Source of the DNA: Mesodorylaimus sp. YZB2_4
Taxonomy: Eukaryota; Nematoda; Enoplea; Dorylaimida; Dorylaimidae
Direction: 5' to 3'
Length of the DNA: 64,000 nucleotides
Assembly (NCBI GenBank): GCA_030248295.1
Contig: JASANH010001194.1
Span: 345,432 to 409,431 of the forward strand
Position 1 is the first letter of the stretch; every line of letters starts with the position of its first letter. The translations under genes were made by a program, and so were the position numbers. The notes beneath the pieces were generated by a model. The model saw only the letters and a program-made list of their open reading frames with translations, did not search any database and had not been told where the DNA came from. This document shows, one piece after another, positions 1 to 12,351 of this stretch.

Positions 1-130
1 AGGTTCGATTCCCAGCAATGGGTTTCGTTTTGTGAAACAACCCCAGCTGATGTTGCGTGCCAGGCCGCGGGGGCAGTGCCGTCGAGATGCCCAGAGGAAC
101 CTACCATATGGCCGTGATCTAGTGCTGTAT
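1..130 (+). repeat. tRNA-derived SINE, copy 1 (5' truncated by window edge)
   Basis: The window opens with AGGTTCGATTCC, an exact RNA polymerase III B-box (GGTTCGANTCC), followed by CAGCAATGG and a tail. That tail recurs in inverted orientation at about 340-510: shared words include TTTTGTGAAA, GCGTGCCAGGC/GCATGTCAGGC and a GTGCCGTCGAGATGCC-like block. A third, more diverged copy starts near 15540. A B-box joined to a conserved non-tRNA body is the usual structure of a tRNA-derived SINE. The A-box end of this copy lies outside the window. Confidence 0.55.
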
Positions 131-339
131 TTGGCGAAAGGGCGGTCTTGTGTTCTGGTCCTCCCACCAATTTCTCCCAGCTTTTCGCCCCCGCCCAAAC
201 GCAAATGTGAATATGAAAGCAGCACCACGCACTGGCAAACATCGAGCACAGCCAGGCTGAAGTCTGTGAGGAACTGGGTTGGGGACCAAAGCACAAGAGT
301 GCTGACCAAACCAGACGAAAACCTGAGCCACCCACGCCG

Positions 340-610
340 TATTGGTTCAAAACTCCGCCCATTTGAACCTACGTTTTGTCACACGACCGTGTGGGGACCG
401 GTCTCACGGCAGGTTCCCCTAGGCATATCGACGGCACCCGCAGCCTGACATGCAACATGCAACTTTCACAAAAGGACCTCCATCGCTGGGAATCGAACCT
501 GGGCCTGTTTGTGTGACTAGACAAATTGCCACGCTCGTCCTAGTGCAGTATGTGAGTGAATAATGAGTATGCCTCGCACTGGTGCCCCCTGGCCACATAA
601 GCATGGCTCG
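340..610 (-). repeat. tRNA-derived SINE, copy 2 (inverted)
   Basis: On the minus strand GGTTCGATTCCCAGCGATGG lies at about 487-507 and is nearly identical to the start of copy 1. The downstream body (CTTTTGTGAAA, GCATGTCAGGC, GTGCCGTCGATATGCC, GGAACCTGCC) aligns with copy 1 with scattered substitutions and small indels. Upstream on the minus strand is a tRNA-like head of about 60-80 bases without a convincing A-box. It sits in the region where the ISOC-like gene should have its next intron. Confidence 0.55.
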
Positions 611-658
611 GCAAGCTGAGCTGTTTTAGCATTCGACTGGCCCATCAGAAGGACTCAC

Positions 659-1293
659 CGATCCACTTGAGTCCTGGACGACACGGCATCGACGACCAAG
701 TGCACATCGTATCCTCTTTCCAACAAATCCATAGTCGTCTGGAAAATGCACGCCTGTGTTTCGATACCGCACAGAAGAATAGACTTGGCCGCAGGCATGG
801 ACTGCTTCAAGTAATCCTGCACTTGATCACTCATCATCGAGAAACACGTCTTGGTGAACACCGGCACCTCGTGTTCTTTCAAACCCAACTCCGGCACTGT
901 CGGACCCAATCCTACAAACAAAACGTCCGTGTAATGCGCATGCTAAATAGATAATAGCTAATTTTCCCGCCACTTCTTTAAATTCAATTTTTTTGTGAAA
1001 AATTGTAACTGGTACATCTAGAAAAGGCAATAAACCATCGCTAACGCACTTTCTAGCGAGAGGGGCGAGGCATGAAGAGGCACCCCATACAACTTATCAG
1101 GCCACTCACCTTTGGGATATTGTTCCGTAGCCACGACCGGGATGTTCAACAATCGAGCCGCCCGCAACATTCGATTCGAAACAGTCACGATTGGTCCAAA
1201 ATATTGAACCATAGGACGGAACTTCTCTTGCATGTCGCAGAGAAGCAAGGCGGACGTCTTCGGATTCAAACGACTCACAATCCTGGCAGCCAT
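659..1293 (-). CDS. Isochorismatase domain-containing protein (ISOC1/2 family), 5' two exons
   Basis: Two coding exons are visible: 1110-1293 and 659-911 (intron 912-1109, phase 1). The first begins [20 protein letters not shown] and carries the family's DMQEKFR motif (Asp is the first catalytic-triad residue). It then reads [10 protein letters not shown], continuing in exon 2 as [10 protein letters not shown], with [17 protein letters not shown] (catalytic Cys) and [12 protein letters not shown]. This is the order seen in vertebrate ISOC2. The family is a cysteine-hydrolase fold of poorly defined substrate, cytosolic or peroxisomal/mitochondrial in other animals. Exon 2 ends at a GT donor in phase 2, so the last exon (expected to begin near LxALxRMRQSGA) is missing and presumably lies left of the window, beyond the SINEs. 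The start chosen is the MAAR methionine. A 3' splice-site AG lies two bases upstream of it, and PDZ-GEF ends only 357 bp upstream on the same strand. Confidence 0.9.
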
Positions 1294-1649
1294 GACTAAA
1301 GCCACACCAGTCTTGTCTGCCCTGGCACTACCACACAGAGAGAATGTCCTCCAACACGGTGTCATCAGTTCGGTCATGCCACCAATGCTATGGTTAGATT
1401 TTATTCACTTTTTAACACGATGTTCACCACTCAGCTAAAATGCTCACCTAATAGGCTGCATGTACACGCATAAGCTACACAGGCATCGTCAATCTGGGCC
1501 CATAAGTATAAAACATTGCGGGTCATAACTGAACAACCAATTCTTATTTACAAACATTAGGGCATCCATACATTTCGTTGGCTGGCATAGTACATAACAC
1601 GCTAGTCTTCCCAGTCCAACATTGAACTATGTCCGCGGCAATCAGCCAG

Positions 1650-4600
1650 TCACACTCTCGAAATTTGCTCCCCTAAACAGACAACTAGTTGTCAACCAGA
1701 AAAACAATACCCTCTGCTCGCTTACCATCCTGGCCATACGACAGTTGACCATCGCCAGAATTCGGTCCCGATGTTGTCCTCCTCACGTGAGGTCCAGCGT
1801 AGTACTCGGCAGCCACGGCGGGTATCTTTCCGTGCATATACCGCAGTCCCGCCGAACTCACCGCCATTGCAGCCGCCGATGGTTTGTGACTGCCCGATCC
1901 TGATGACGGAACGACGGTGGCAGTCGGCTGCCCTGACGACACCTGCTTCGTCAAAGGCGGATAAGATCGTCTCTGATTCGGTGGTGAGGTCGACTGCGAG
2001 ATAGAACGTGCCTCGGCTCCGCTAGCGTGACCAGAATCTGTGCTGTCGCACGATACAGCGTGAGATATATTGGTAGACGAGACCATCGACTGCTGGCTTG
2101 TTCCCGAATCGGTTGAGGTAACAGACCCTGAAACACACCAACAGTTACCCATCCATCTATCGGCTAGACCCAGGGTTAGTGAACCAGCACAAACACCACG
2201 AGTGCACGGCATGGACACTTGTCGGGTTAGTCCCGGCCGTTAGTAAACAAATAACTGAAACTGACCTTTCATACCTGAACTGTTCAATCGATTCGTCATT
2301 AATAGCGTTGTCACAGAACTGCTCTCATCATTCAAATCCACAGGCAGCACGTTAGTGGCAGGAATAGTCTCCGATTGTGACCGGAGCGGATGGCTCAGCC
2401 CGCCGACCACAGTGTGCAACGGCGAGCGTGGCGGCCGCCGAGACTGACAAGGAGACGTGCTAGTCGTAGGACTCGAATCACCCGCGGTGTGCACGGGTCT
2501 CAATGGAGGAGGATAAACTGGAGACCGCACGCGGGAATGATCAACCAAAGCTAGCATTTTCTGCACCGCCTGGGGCGACTCAGCACCTAGAAAATATGAA
2601 AATCAGTGGACCTTATCAAATCCATCCGTCTTGTAACTCACCAAACTTGGGCGCCACGACACGTTTGGCATTGTCCGACACGCCCGACAATGACGAAACA
2701 CTGCTCGGCGACGGAGATGGCATGAGACGACGGCCGAAAGCCGCGTTGTTTGGCATCGACGACGATGATGAGCCGACCTGCGGCTCGCATTCGAGCGATA
2801 GTTTGTCCAACTCATTTTCGTTCTCAATCACGTCCAGATTACTCAAGTACGATTTTACTCGACGAACCATCAACGCCTACAAAAACACCAGTTAAAATCC
2901 TAGGGCTAAATTAGGACTTCGCCCTTTACCTGCTCATACAACTTTTTTCTCGACAAAGGTGGCCGATTTTGGTAATGCTTTCGCATCGTAGCTACTGAGG
3001 CGCCGCCTTCGAAAGTATTCATATGCAATAACGCATCATTCAGGCGACCAGCACCGCTTTGCTCGAACATTGACGAAAGTTCCTACAACCAGATTTCATT
3101 ATTCAACAGCAGCGCCTCCAGAACTAAATGGACTTACGTAAGGAGCTGAAGCATATTTCGTAACTGCACGAACTTCTTTGGCGATCATTCGAAGCTTCTC
3201 AAAGTTTACTAATCCATCGCACCACGTCGGGTTGGCCTCGTGAATGAAATACAAATCCTAGAACACTGCCAGCTCAGTCCAAGCACTAAACCAGCCTACC
3301 AATTAACGTACCTTCTTTACAACAGGAAACAGAGGAATAATTGGTGGCTCCGACGCCAACTGCGCCAAATGCTGCCTGAAAAACGCACCCGTTATTACCA
3401 GGCTCGCGACCACCCATTCCCCCCTCTTACCTGTATTTGCTCATATTCCTCGACGGATCGAGCAGCAACTGCAGATCCTCAAACATTTTGATGTATTTCG
3501 ATGGCACCTTGTCCCAAGAATTGTGCAACCGTCTCACTGCCGGTTTCTCAAGACCGGACATCAATGCGAACATGGAATTGAAATTCTTAAAGTCACGACA
3601 ATGCCCTAAAAAGGCGCCTTGCAATAATTCGCACTTCACCCAATTATCCAACCGCTTACTCGCAACTTTGATAAATTTTTTGATAATCTTGGCCCTTCGA
3701 ATGACGCTCTTCTCCTTGCAGATTTCCGTAGCCACCCACCACATTTCTCGATTTACGAACTCTTCGAACTGACCCAATTTCGGCCACCCGTATACCGACT
3801 TCAGATTAAACAAATTGTCTACAAATTCAGTCGCCTCGACGGCAGCGAAAACGGCGAAATCTTGTAAAGTCAACTGAGCAGCCAAAATATTTGCATTTAG
3901 CTGCAGCAGATTCGTTTGAGATTCTTTCAAAAGCTCTGGTGCTAGTTCGTCAGATACCAACGGTTCCGTACTTTTGTTGTTTTTCAGATAGTACCTACAA
4001 ATATAAAGGCAATTACACATACATAACCCAGACCAACAATAAGACTAACTCACCTGCTATTCAGCAAAATACGCTCGGCCAAATTTTGCATCTGATCCGG
4101 CAATCGACGCTGCTTGATCATTCCATCTGGCGATACGCTGACTTCCGTCAGCGACCACTCCAGACTGGACGATTCTGTGCTGGACGCCATTCCGAATTCT
4201 TGTAAAGCCAACTGCACCACGTTTTGCGCAGTAGTTTCCTGAAAAAAACTTCTTTTTAATCCAGATCACAAACTCGAAATTGTAATCCATTCTTACCTTG
4301 TACACAGTCAAATATTTAAACGTCTGATCAGATCGATAAATTTTTAGAACGTGTTCAGGGCAAGCCGACCTCACTGGTTGATAATACTGAGAAATGCCTG
4401 GCCCCATCACGCCCAGATTTATGTTGGAAATATCAGGATTCGATCGACTATGTTTCATTCTCATGCGCGAATCTACTTCCGGTTCCGGATCGAAACTGAT
4501 ATCTACCACGTCGACGTGATCTTCGTCGGCTTGCAAGGACGAGGAACTAAAACATGTAAACCATATATTAGGTGCTCACATTCAGGTCGATTCCCCTTAC

Positions 4601-7600
4601 GAAGCAAGATTTCAACTCTTCTATTCCCCCAGGCGCCCATCTACAATCTCTCACCTGCTCCCATGTTTTATTCTTTTGATTAATCGCCCCAATTTGCTCG
4701 TTTCCTTTTCCGCTTTTGGTGGTGCAGTCGGCTGATGATGAGCGCCATGAGAAATCGGTCCCATCGCTCTCGACATGCTCGACGCCATGGCCGAAGACGA
4801 ATACGAGCTGGCGTGGTGTAATGGCGGTGACGCAGGCAACCGTCCGTTCTCGACGTGGTGCAATCGAACGCCGGCACTCGCCGTCATCGCTCTTTGTTGA
4901 AGGCGACTCGCGGGACCGCCTTGCGTTGCTACACAACCACCGAGAATACCACCACTGCCAGTTGATATCAGGCACGTTGACGTTTCTCCTCGATCAGCAG
5001 CCAACATTTCTTTGAATCCGAGTAAATTGGACTTGACCGTAATCGATAAATGTGTACTGCCACGCAAGATTTCCAATGCCTTCTGGTGAGCAATGTGCTG
5101 GAAATTGTGCCCATTCACTTCCAAAATCTAAAAAATAAACTTAATTAGCCTTTTTCAACATATTCTATTCGTTTACTCCTAACGTGCTTACCTGATCCCC
5201 TCGCTTCAGTCCAATCTTATCAGCGTTAGAGCCAGCTTCCACTTTCGACACGTACACTCCGTAGCTTTTCTCCTGACCGCCCAAGATGGAAAAATGCAAT
5301 ATTTCATCACGATTCGACCGGGTATACGTGACCGTACGCGATCGAGATTTCACACTACAGGCGATGTTCAGCAGTTGCTGATGATTGAACATAGCCTAAA
5401 TCAATAACACATAAAATACTTGGACACAAATTCCTCCATCGCTCCCTTACATCACGCTCCAATGACTGCTCGAACTGTTCCAAAAGTTTCATCATGGCGG
5501 GATCAGTTTCAAAGTCGTTGAAATGATTGTTCACCCAGAGCAGAACTAGTCGAGCAACCTTTAACAAAACACCACACTGAACATCGTATATTTAACACTC
5601 GACATTAGCTCACATACCTTTTCCCTCAACGACGTCTCTGCAAACCATAACATAAATTTCTCGAATATTTCCGTGGGATTCTTGACGAACGTTCTGTACA
5701 TCAACAAGAAATCCTCCACATAATACGGGTCGACAGAATTGTCCCGTTCCTCGATCAACGCTTGTACAAGCTTATCTGGTTTACCCTTAATCAAGACGTA
5801 ACCTTCCCGACTTTCCAACGTCCTAAAACCATGTAAATCGCAGGTCAGTCACAGATATCCCACTCGATCATGGCGCACTGACTCACCGCCGCTCCGTCTC
5901 GCTCACAATTTCACCAGCTGAATCTGTATGTTTTCTAAAGTTGTCAGACATCTTTGACAGAATGCTGACATAATCCGGTTGAGCAACCAACACGAACTGG
6001 CAGTCGTCGACCAATGTTCGCATGTTGCCCAGGTGTAACTGAGGTTCAGGTCGTGGTTCCACACCAAAACTATCGCCCAAATGATATTCCACCCTGCTTC
6101 CGTCCGGCATGGTCACAACCACTTCTCCATTCACGATTACCGACCTGTAACCCGAATAGGTCATTCAAGCTGGGGCTAACCTGACAAAACAAAAGGGTCT
6201 CACCAGGAATCCAACTGCTCCCCGTCCTTCATGACAATCGTGCCCGCTTTTTCGACCACGGCGAACACCATTTTCCAACACAGTTCCCTTTTGACGCTGA
6301 CTGGCAAATTGGCGAACGCTGGCATGTGTTGCATAAAGTCGAGAAGCACATGAATATCGTCCTCGGTCCTCTCGCTCGGCTCCTTCTCCAGACACTCTCT
6401 AACATTGTCCCGTAGCTCCATGAAGGAATCGCCGCTAGGACACGACTCATCGTCCTCGTCCTCGTCGCTGTCCACATTTCCTTCTGGAAGGCCTAAATAC
6501 ACAGAAACAGCAGCAATTACCGAGCTATCCACGTCGCAATTAGTTACCGACATAACATAGACAGGATGCGCGGAAAGAACCGATTTCCGAAGACACCAGT
6601 ATCCCCGACATACCTGCGAGATCATCATCTCCATCCGCCGTCGACGTCGATGGCAAATGTTCGCTTCCTGAATAAGCGCTACTGCTAGCCGAACTCCTGG
6701 CTGAATTGGATCGATGAGGCAAGGGAGGGTGCGAAACGACCGGACCTCCTACGTAACTCCCAGTGTAATAGCCGCGTTGCGGATGATTTCCACCAAATTC
6801 GCCGTGCATTTGACGAGACGAATGAAAGTTTGATAAATACTCACTCCTTTGAATGACAGTCTCGACTTCTCGTAACTTCTCCATCGTCGAAAGCGCGGAC
6901 GAATAATCGTCCTTTTGCAATTTCATTCTAGCCGACACGGCCCCCGTCGAAGTGGCCACTTCGCCGAAGGATAAGTTGTGAGCTTTGCCATATTGACGAG
7001 CTTGCTTATGATGACCCCCATTTTGACGCAGCTGACGCAATGCGGGTTGAACACCGTTACTCTCAGGAACTTTTGGCGGTAACGATGCCGAGGCCGAAGA
7101 CGACGCCTTACTCGACATAAATACGTGATCCAAATTCATCGACGTTATCGTTTTGCGAGGTCTTTGCTCGGAAGATACTGGCACGTCCGGGTAGTCGATC
7201 TAAAGGAACACTTCTTGTAAACGACATCAATAAAACTCAACCCCGAGATCTTGAAAACAGAATCCATAGGCGTGTCGCAACAGGGACAAGAGTACAGTCA
7301 TTTCGAACAGGAAGTGCATCCTCGCGAGGATGCTTTTTAACCCGACAACCCTCGACCATCTGGCATCAAGCCCTTCTAAACCAATCTCGACTAACACCTC
7401 GGCCTTTATCCACTTTTCAATTTAGCACGCAACACGTGCCACGCACCCGCCCAACCAAATAGCATGGATTTGGGTAGAAATTATCAATACTCAACCCCTC
7501 TCACTCGGCTCGCAACAGACGTCTGCGCACCCCTGCTCGGCCTTCATGCATTACGCGGCTCTTCCCAATCGACAAGTAACCGCGATTACGCAAACTGCCC

Positions 7601-10600
7601 TACAAATACATCCTATACCCCCAAATACATCATTGCAAAACACTCCCGACTGTTGCTTCTTGAGTCCAACTCCCTCCTAACGATCGCCCATGGCCGCGCC
7701 CCCACCGAAACTCACTCGCCTCCGTGACCGAAACGAGCCCCGCATCTCGGCCACGTAGCCTAGGATAGTAGCCGAACGAAAGTAAACACGACGCGAAAAC
7801 TTTCAATCCTCCGACATCCTAAGAAAACTCGCTTCGGCCAGAGTTTAGACGAAAAGGCCCCGACGACCATCAGTTGGGAATTGGCTAAATGCGACACACG
7901 ACACGTTTTCACTTCGCCCCCTTTCCCTTACTATGCCCCAACTAACAACGACCTTCAAGACTCCGCGTGTGAAAGTTTAAGAGCCAACCGCCTTACACTA
8001 AACATTTTTGGCAAATTTCAAACGCCTAGAATTCGCGCTCTTATCTAACCTTCCTTTTTACAAATACGAACATACCCAACCCGAGTTTCCCATCCCACAA
8101 AAATAGCCCTCATCTTTCCCGACCCGTCTACATCTCGGAAACAAAAAACACAAACACTTACCACTATCATCTCCGACGTCTCCAGCACCAGACAATCATG
8201 CGCTCGACGATTACTGTTGCCAGTCCTTTTCCCAAAACTGAAACAAACAGTCATGCGTAAACTATTTTTTGCCACAAACATCGCTCACCTATAACCCCGC
8301 TACTAAAATCCCATAAACACCGATCTAATCCCGCATACTTTCATCGATTTCTGCACTCAAACCAAACTCATTACAAATCCTAAACCCCGCAGAAAGCCAC
8401 CATTTTACGCGATGCCTCGTACCATTCACCCGCAGATTTACTAAACTTCTCGAATGAGCCTCTTCCTCTAACACTGTATGAACATCAGGCCGAACGGCGC
8501 CTAGGAACTAGCAACGAGCAATTACAACGACGCCCCGCGGATTAATCGAATAGAAAATTTCCTGCTGTTGTTGTTACGCCTTGGTACCCATTCATTTATC
8601 AAATAGCCCAAACATAAACCATTGCATCTGAGAATACCAGTTTACAACCTCATAAACTAGCCAAACGCGCCACCGAATTGCGAAACCATTCCCTCAAATC
8701 CCTTCCCAATGAATGAAAACACACCACACTAATCTCCCATCCATCAAACCGCTCGAGCTTATTCGTACTACATCGCGATTCGCATGCTTTCAATCAACGC
8801 CGACATCCAGAATACGTTGAACATGTTTTACAAGAAAACACCACCCCATCAAGTACTCCAATTATCCAGTCGACTCATCCATAATTGGCGAAACGAAAAA
8901 GCCACAATATTTCTTTTAGAAAAACATTTCACCACTCTACTAATCATGCATGACACGTCGAAAATACAGCCACTCAACTAAGAACTCATTTCGCTTTCCT
9001 CGCACCTGTTCCAAATTATCGTTCCCCAAAACTACTCCTAGCAAAACAAGCACGCGGCCAAAACTGCCGACAAGAGCAAAACTAAAAACTCGTTCTGTTC
9101 ACCCAAGACGTCTCCAATGTCTGCCCCCCCTTCGCAATAACAATACGACAACACACTTTTACCATTGCATCCAAAAAGAAAACCTAAGACGACGCACCCG
9201 TTTCACAAATACGAGCACGTTCGTTGCCGTCTTCTCGCACGGCGACTCTACTTTTGCACTGCGAAAGGCCCAAGGAGGGAGAAGAAATCCAGTCTACGTC
9301 TGTCTCCACTGCACTCCGTACAGACACAGCCGAAGATGGGCATCGACGGTAGTGGGCCATCGCATAGCCCCCGGCCCTAGGCGACGACCAAGATGGACGA
9401 GCACAACACGCATTCTCCTCGCACAAACCTTCACTACCGTTGCGGTCTCTTCTAAGACGGGCACCACATTTGACCAATGCGAGTCTTATCCAACATCAAA
9501 CCCACGACCACTAGGCGCCATCCAGCGAGCCGACCTCGTTTTTTCCTCCTTCGCCCACAAATCACCACGTTTACTCGAGCGAAAACGTAACCAACTGGCG
9601 AAAATATACCATCCACGTACATCATACCTATGCACCTCATCAACGAATTTCCGCGCCCAAATCCAATAAGGCGCAATGAACTAAATCGAAGAACCCCTAA
9701 TACAAACACCTCATAAAATTCTAGGGTGGTCCCGTCTGAAATATACACTTTCCCCACACACACTCAAACACACGCCCTCGTCGCATGGTTGACCAAACAG
9801 GTTATTTCCGCACCCACGACCAATAATAACCACTCAAACGGACGAGATCATAAATTGAGCAAGACCACATTGAGAAAATACAACTTCTTCCCAACTTTCA
9901 CTTTCCCCTTCAATGAGAACATTCTTTCTCTCCAAGATCACTCCCTCAAACAAAGCTTATTCCAAATTCTTTTTTCCGAATTCGATCAAGCATAGCGTGC
10001 AGGCCTCTCGTCCTATTGTGTCTTCACGAGAAAGACGCTGTTTTCACGCTTTCGGTACATACTGTACGTCAAGGCGAACACACGCTCGGACAAGAAACGA
10101 TCCGACAAGGAACTAGTCTCAACAAAGAACACTGATCCGTAGGCCTGATAAGCAAACACCACCTTGAACTATCCAGTCCTTACGTAAACCTATCCCGCCC
10201 TTTTTACGATTATCGTTGCCAATTGAGTAACAGTCATTTTGTAATGCCCCCATCAAGACGACCCCCAAAAAGGAGACAAATTATTCGGAGAATCGCTCAA
10301 AATACGCTTCCTCCTTCTCAGACTATCAGGCACCAGATAATCTGCTCACCTGTCCCTCGGTAGATACATGTGCCCATCAATGAATACGGATCCGCTTAGC
10401 AAAATGTACCAGCACGTGCTCGCTTGACCTTTTCTGAAAAGGAAACAAAATTTTAAAAAAATACTAGCATCAAAAGAGAAAAACCCACAAGTTCAGCAAC
10501 ACCCAACATAAACTACAGACCGACCGACCCAACGGCCATACAGTATGACAAAAATCCTAGCAGAAAATTAACGCACGCACCCACCTTTTCCAGTTCAGAC

Positions 10601-12351
10601 TTATACCACACTGGCGTTACTCAATTCGATTATAACCAACCAAGGCCTTCTCCCGAAAGGGCCAAATCGATGCGGCAAAAATCAAATTTTCCTCGCATAA
10701 GGCAGGACTTTTTTAACTCCACATTTCCAATGCCAACGTTCCTAACATAGGACTGGTATATGCACACCTGACACCAAAGTCAAGTAGGCAAGATCGAGCA
10801 CCGCAAAAACTCAGCGATTTCCATTTTAGCTCTACTCACTGACAGCACGCTAATGAAAGCAATAACTTATACACTTCGTTTTCAGTCGGCCTTTCCAAGT
10901 CGGGCCCAGACAGACATCCGTCCTGCACACCAGCCCGATCGGTCATTGTGTAACAACAATCCCATGATTTCCCCCGATAATCTATTCTCAAAGACACAAC
11001 GTAAAATGGATCCCATCTATATACCCGAATAAGATAGATAAAAAAAGTCCAACGCACCTGTACAAGACCTCGTGGGCGTTATATCGTTCGTATCTCGCTC
11101 CGCGGCACACGGCTCGTAACGGCTGATCTCCAAGCTTGGAAAAGGTGTCCAGCTGACGAATAAATGAATAAATCACGTGCACATCCTATAAACGAAAATC
11201 AAACAATGAAACGCATCAGATAGACGAGACCAAAACGTCTGACTCCTTCCCCATGCTCCACTAAAGCGCAGACGGGCGGATCTATTAGTTTACCCAGCCC
11301 CCCCCCAACAACAACTAATGTACACCTAGGTGCACCTTATTCTTGCCAAAAAAAATCAAGCCGCACGCGCGCACTAGAACCAAGAAGAAACCAATCATTC
11401 GGCCAGCCGATTCGTGCTCATGAATCACATCAAGCGCGAAGACCTTCCACCAAGGGTCCACCACTCCCAACACTGCCAGACTTGTAGGCATAGACTACGA
11501 ACTATAACTCAAAGAAATCACCTCGTACACACTATTGCTTCATTCTTCCGACCAAGTCTACCTACTTATCGATTGCCCTATTTTTCTATGCATTATAATT
11601 TCTGAACCCGCCGCCTGTTGCCCACCACATACTACTACGACCAATAGTAGAACATATTCAACACGACAGGCAGGCAGGCGAAAAGGCGAACGAAACACTC
11701 TTCCAGATTCTACCTACATCCTAGCCAAGACAAAACTACTTGACAGATTTCGTCCCTATTCTAAATTACGTCAAATATTCGTTCCGAAAACGGCGTAGAG
11801 GCCTAATCGACCTACGCCTATCAACTAGGCCTATTTGTTCAGACGACACTGCCAGCCAACACCCGACATCGGCTAATCATGTCATCTGCCAACTGACGTC
11901 CAGGACAAAATAAACCATATATCGTCATTCATTAAGCTTAAGCAATGTGCTAACAGTGAACGAAACTCGAATAATTCAAACGACACGTCAACCATAACAT
12001 TTCCTTCTACCCCCTCCCACTCCAGCATCAAAGCCTGAAAAAAACGCCCACCATAAGTTGTTGGTGCCTGATTATCACCTGCGTGCTTACTATCAACTCT
12101 GCCCCCCCCCCAAATCCAGATCGATCCGCGGATCGATTAGATCGATACGTCAGTAACCCTGATCAAAAACCTCATTCAACACCCTCGACTTTTATGTAAT
12201 CTGGCAAAACAGGTCTTCGAACAGAAAATAATCAAAACCTTTTTTAAAAAACCTGACTTACTTCCGAACTTCGTTCCGCAGGCGGTTTGGCCAACCGTTG
12301 AATGAAATCCCTATCCCCATAACCACTAACCGCTCCACCGCCGGCGAACAT
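1650..12351 (-). CDS. RAPGEF2: PDZ-GEF / Rap guanine nucleotide exchange factor (RAPGEF2/6 type), complete
   Basis: This is a Rap1/Rap2 exchange factor acting at cell junctions and membranes. I trace 22 exons: 12262-12351, 11058-11185, 10350-10433, 8162-8237, 6614-7199, 6204-6492, 5887-6144, 5618-5822, 5451-5558, 5192-5395, 4655-5127, 4297-4546, 4054-4238, 3660-3994, 3431-3605, 3312-3375, 3138-3257, 2930-3082, 2642-2876, 2266-2586, 1726-2127, 1650-1672. Phases agree throughout and give about 1587 residues. In order: a first cNMP-like domain (about 45-126; [15 protein letters not shown]), a Ser-rich linker, a second cNMP domain (about 345-490; LPAFANL-like core, DSWSVIVNGE), RasGEF-N (about 505-608; [25 protein letters not shown]), PDZ (about 620-710; GLKRGDQ then ILEVNG), RA (about 880-985) and the RasGEF catalytic domain (about 990-1215; [27 protein letters not shown]). 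The 23-nt last exon encodes EQISRV, a class I PDZ ligand comparable to the vertebrate EQVSAV end. The exon at 2266 has an equally good alternative donor 9 nt upstream (end 2275). Confidence 0.93.
7200..12261 (-). other. Large PDZ-GEF introns 1-4 (non-coding apart from three small exons)
   Basis: The first four introns of the Rap GEF occupy 11186-12261, 10434-11057, 8238-10349 and 7200-8161, in contrast to the roughly 55-nt introns in the rest of the gene. I see no further gene in them. Open frames such as those at 8950-9669 (+) have no recognisable domain and a base composition like the surrounding intron. A short palindrome (TCGATCCGCGGATCGA) lies near 12121-12136, next to a C-run. Long 5' introns commonly hold enhancers or alternative promoters, but nothing here identifies one. 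Confidence 0.6.

Noticed and set aside
8950..9669. 239-codon plus-strand frame inside PDZ-GEF intron 3
   Set aside because: Low-complexity Thr/Ser/Arg/Pro composition, no domain, and it is enclosed by well-supported exons of a gene on the other strand. Likely chance in a stop-poor intron.
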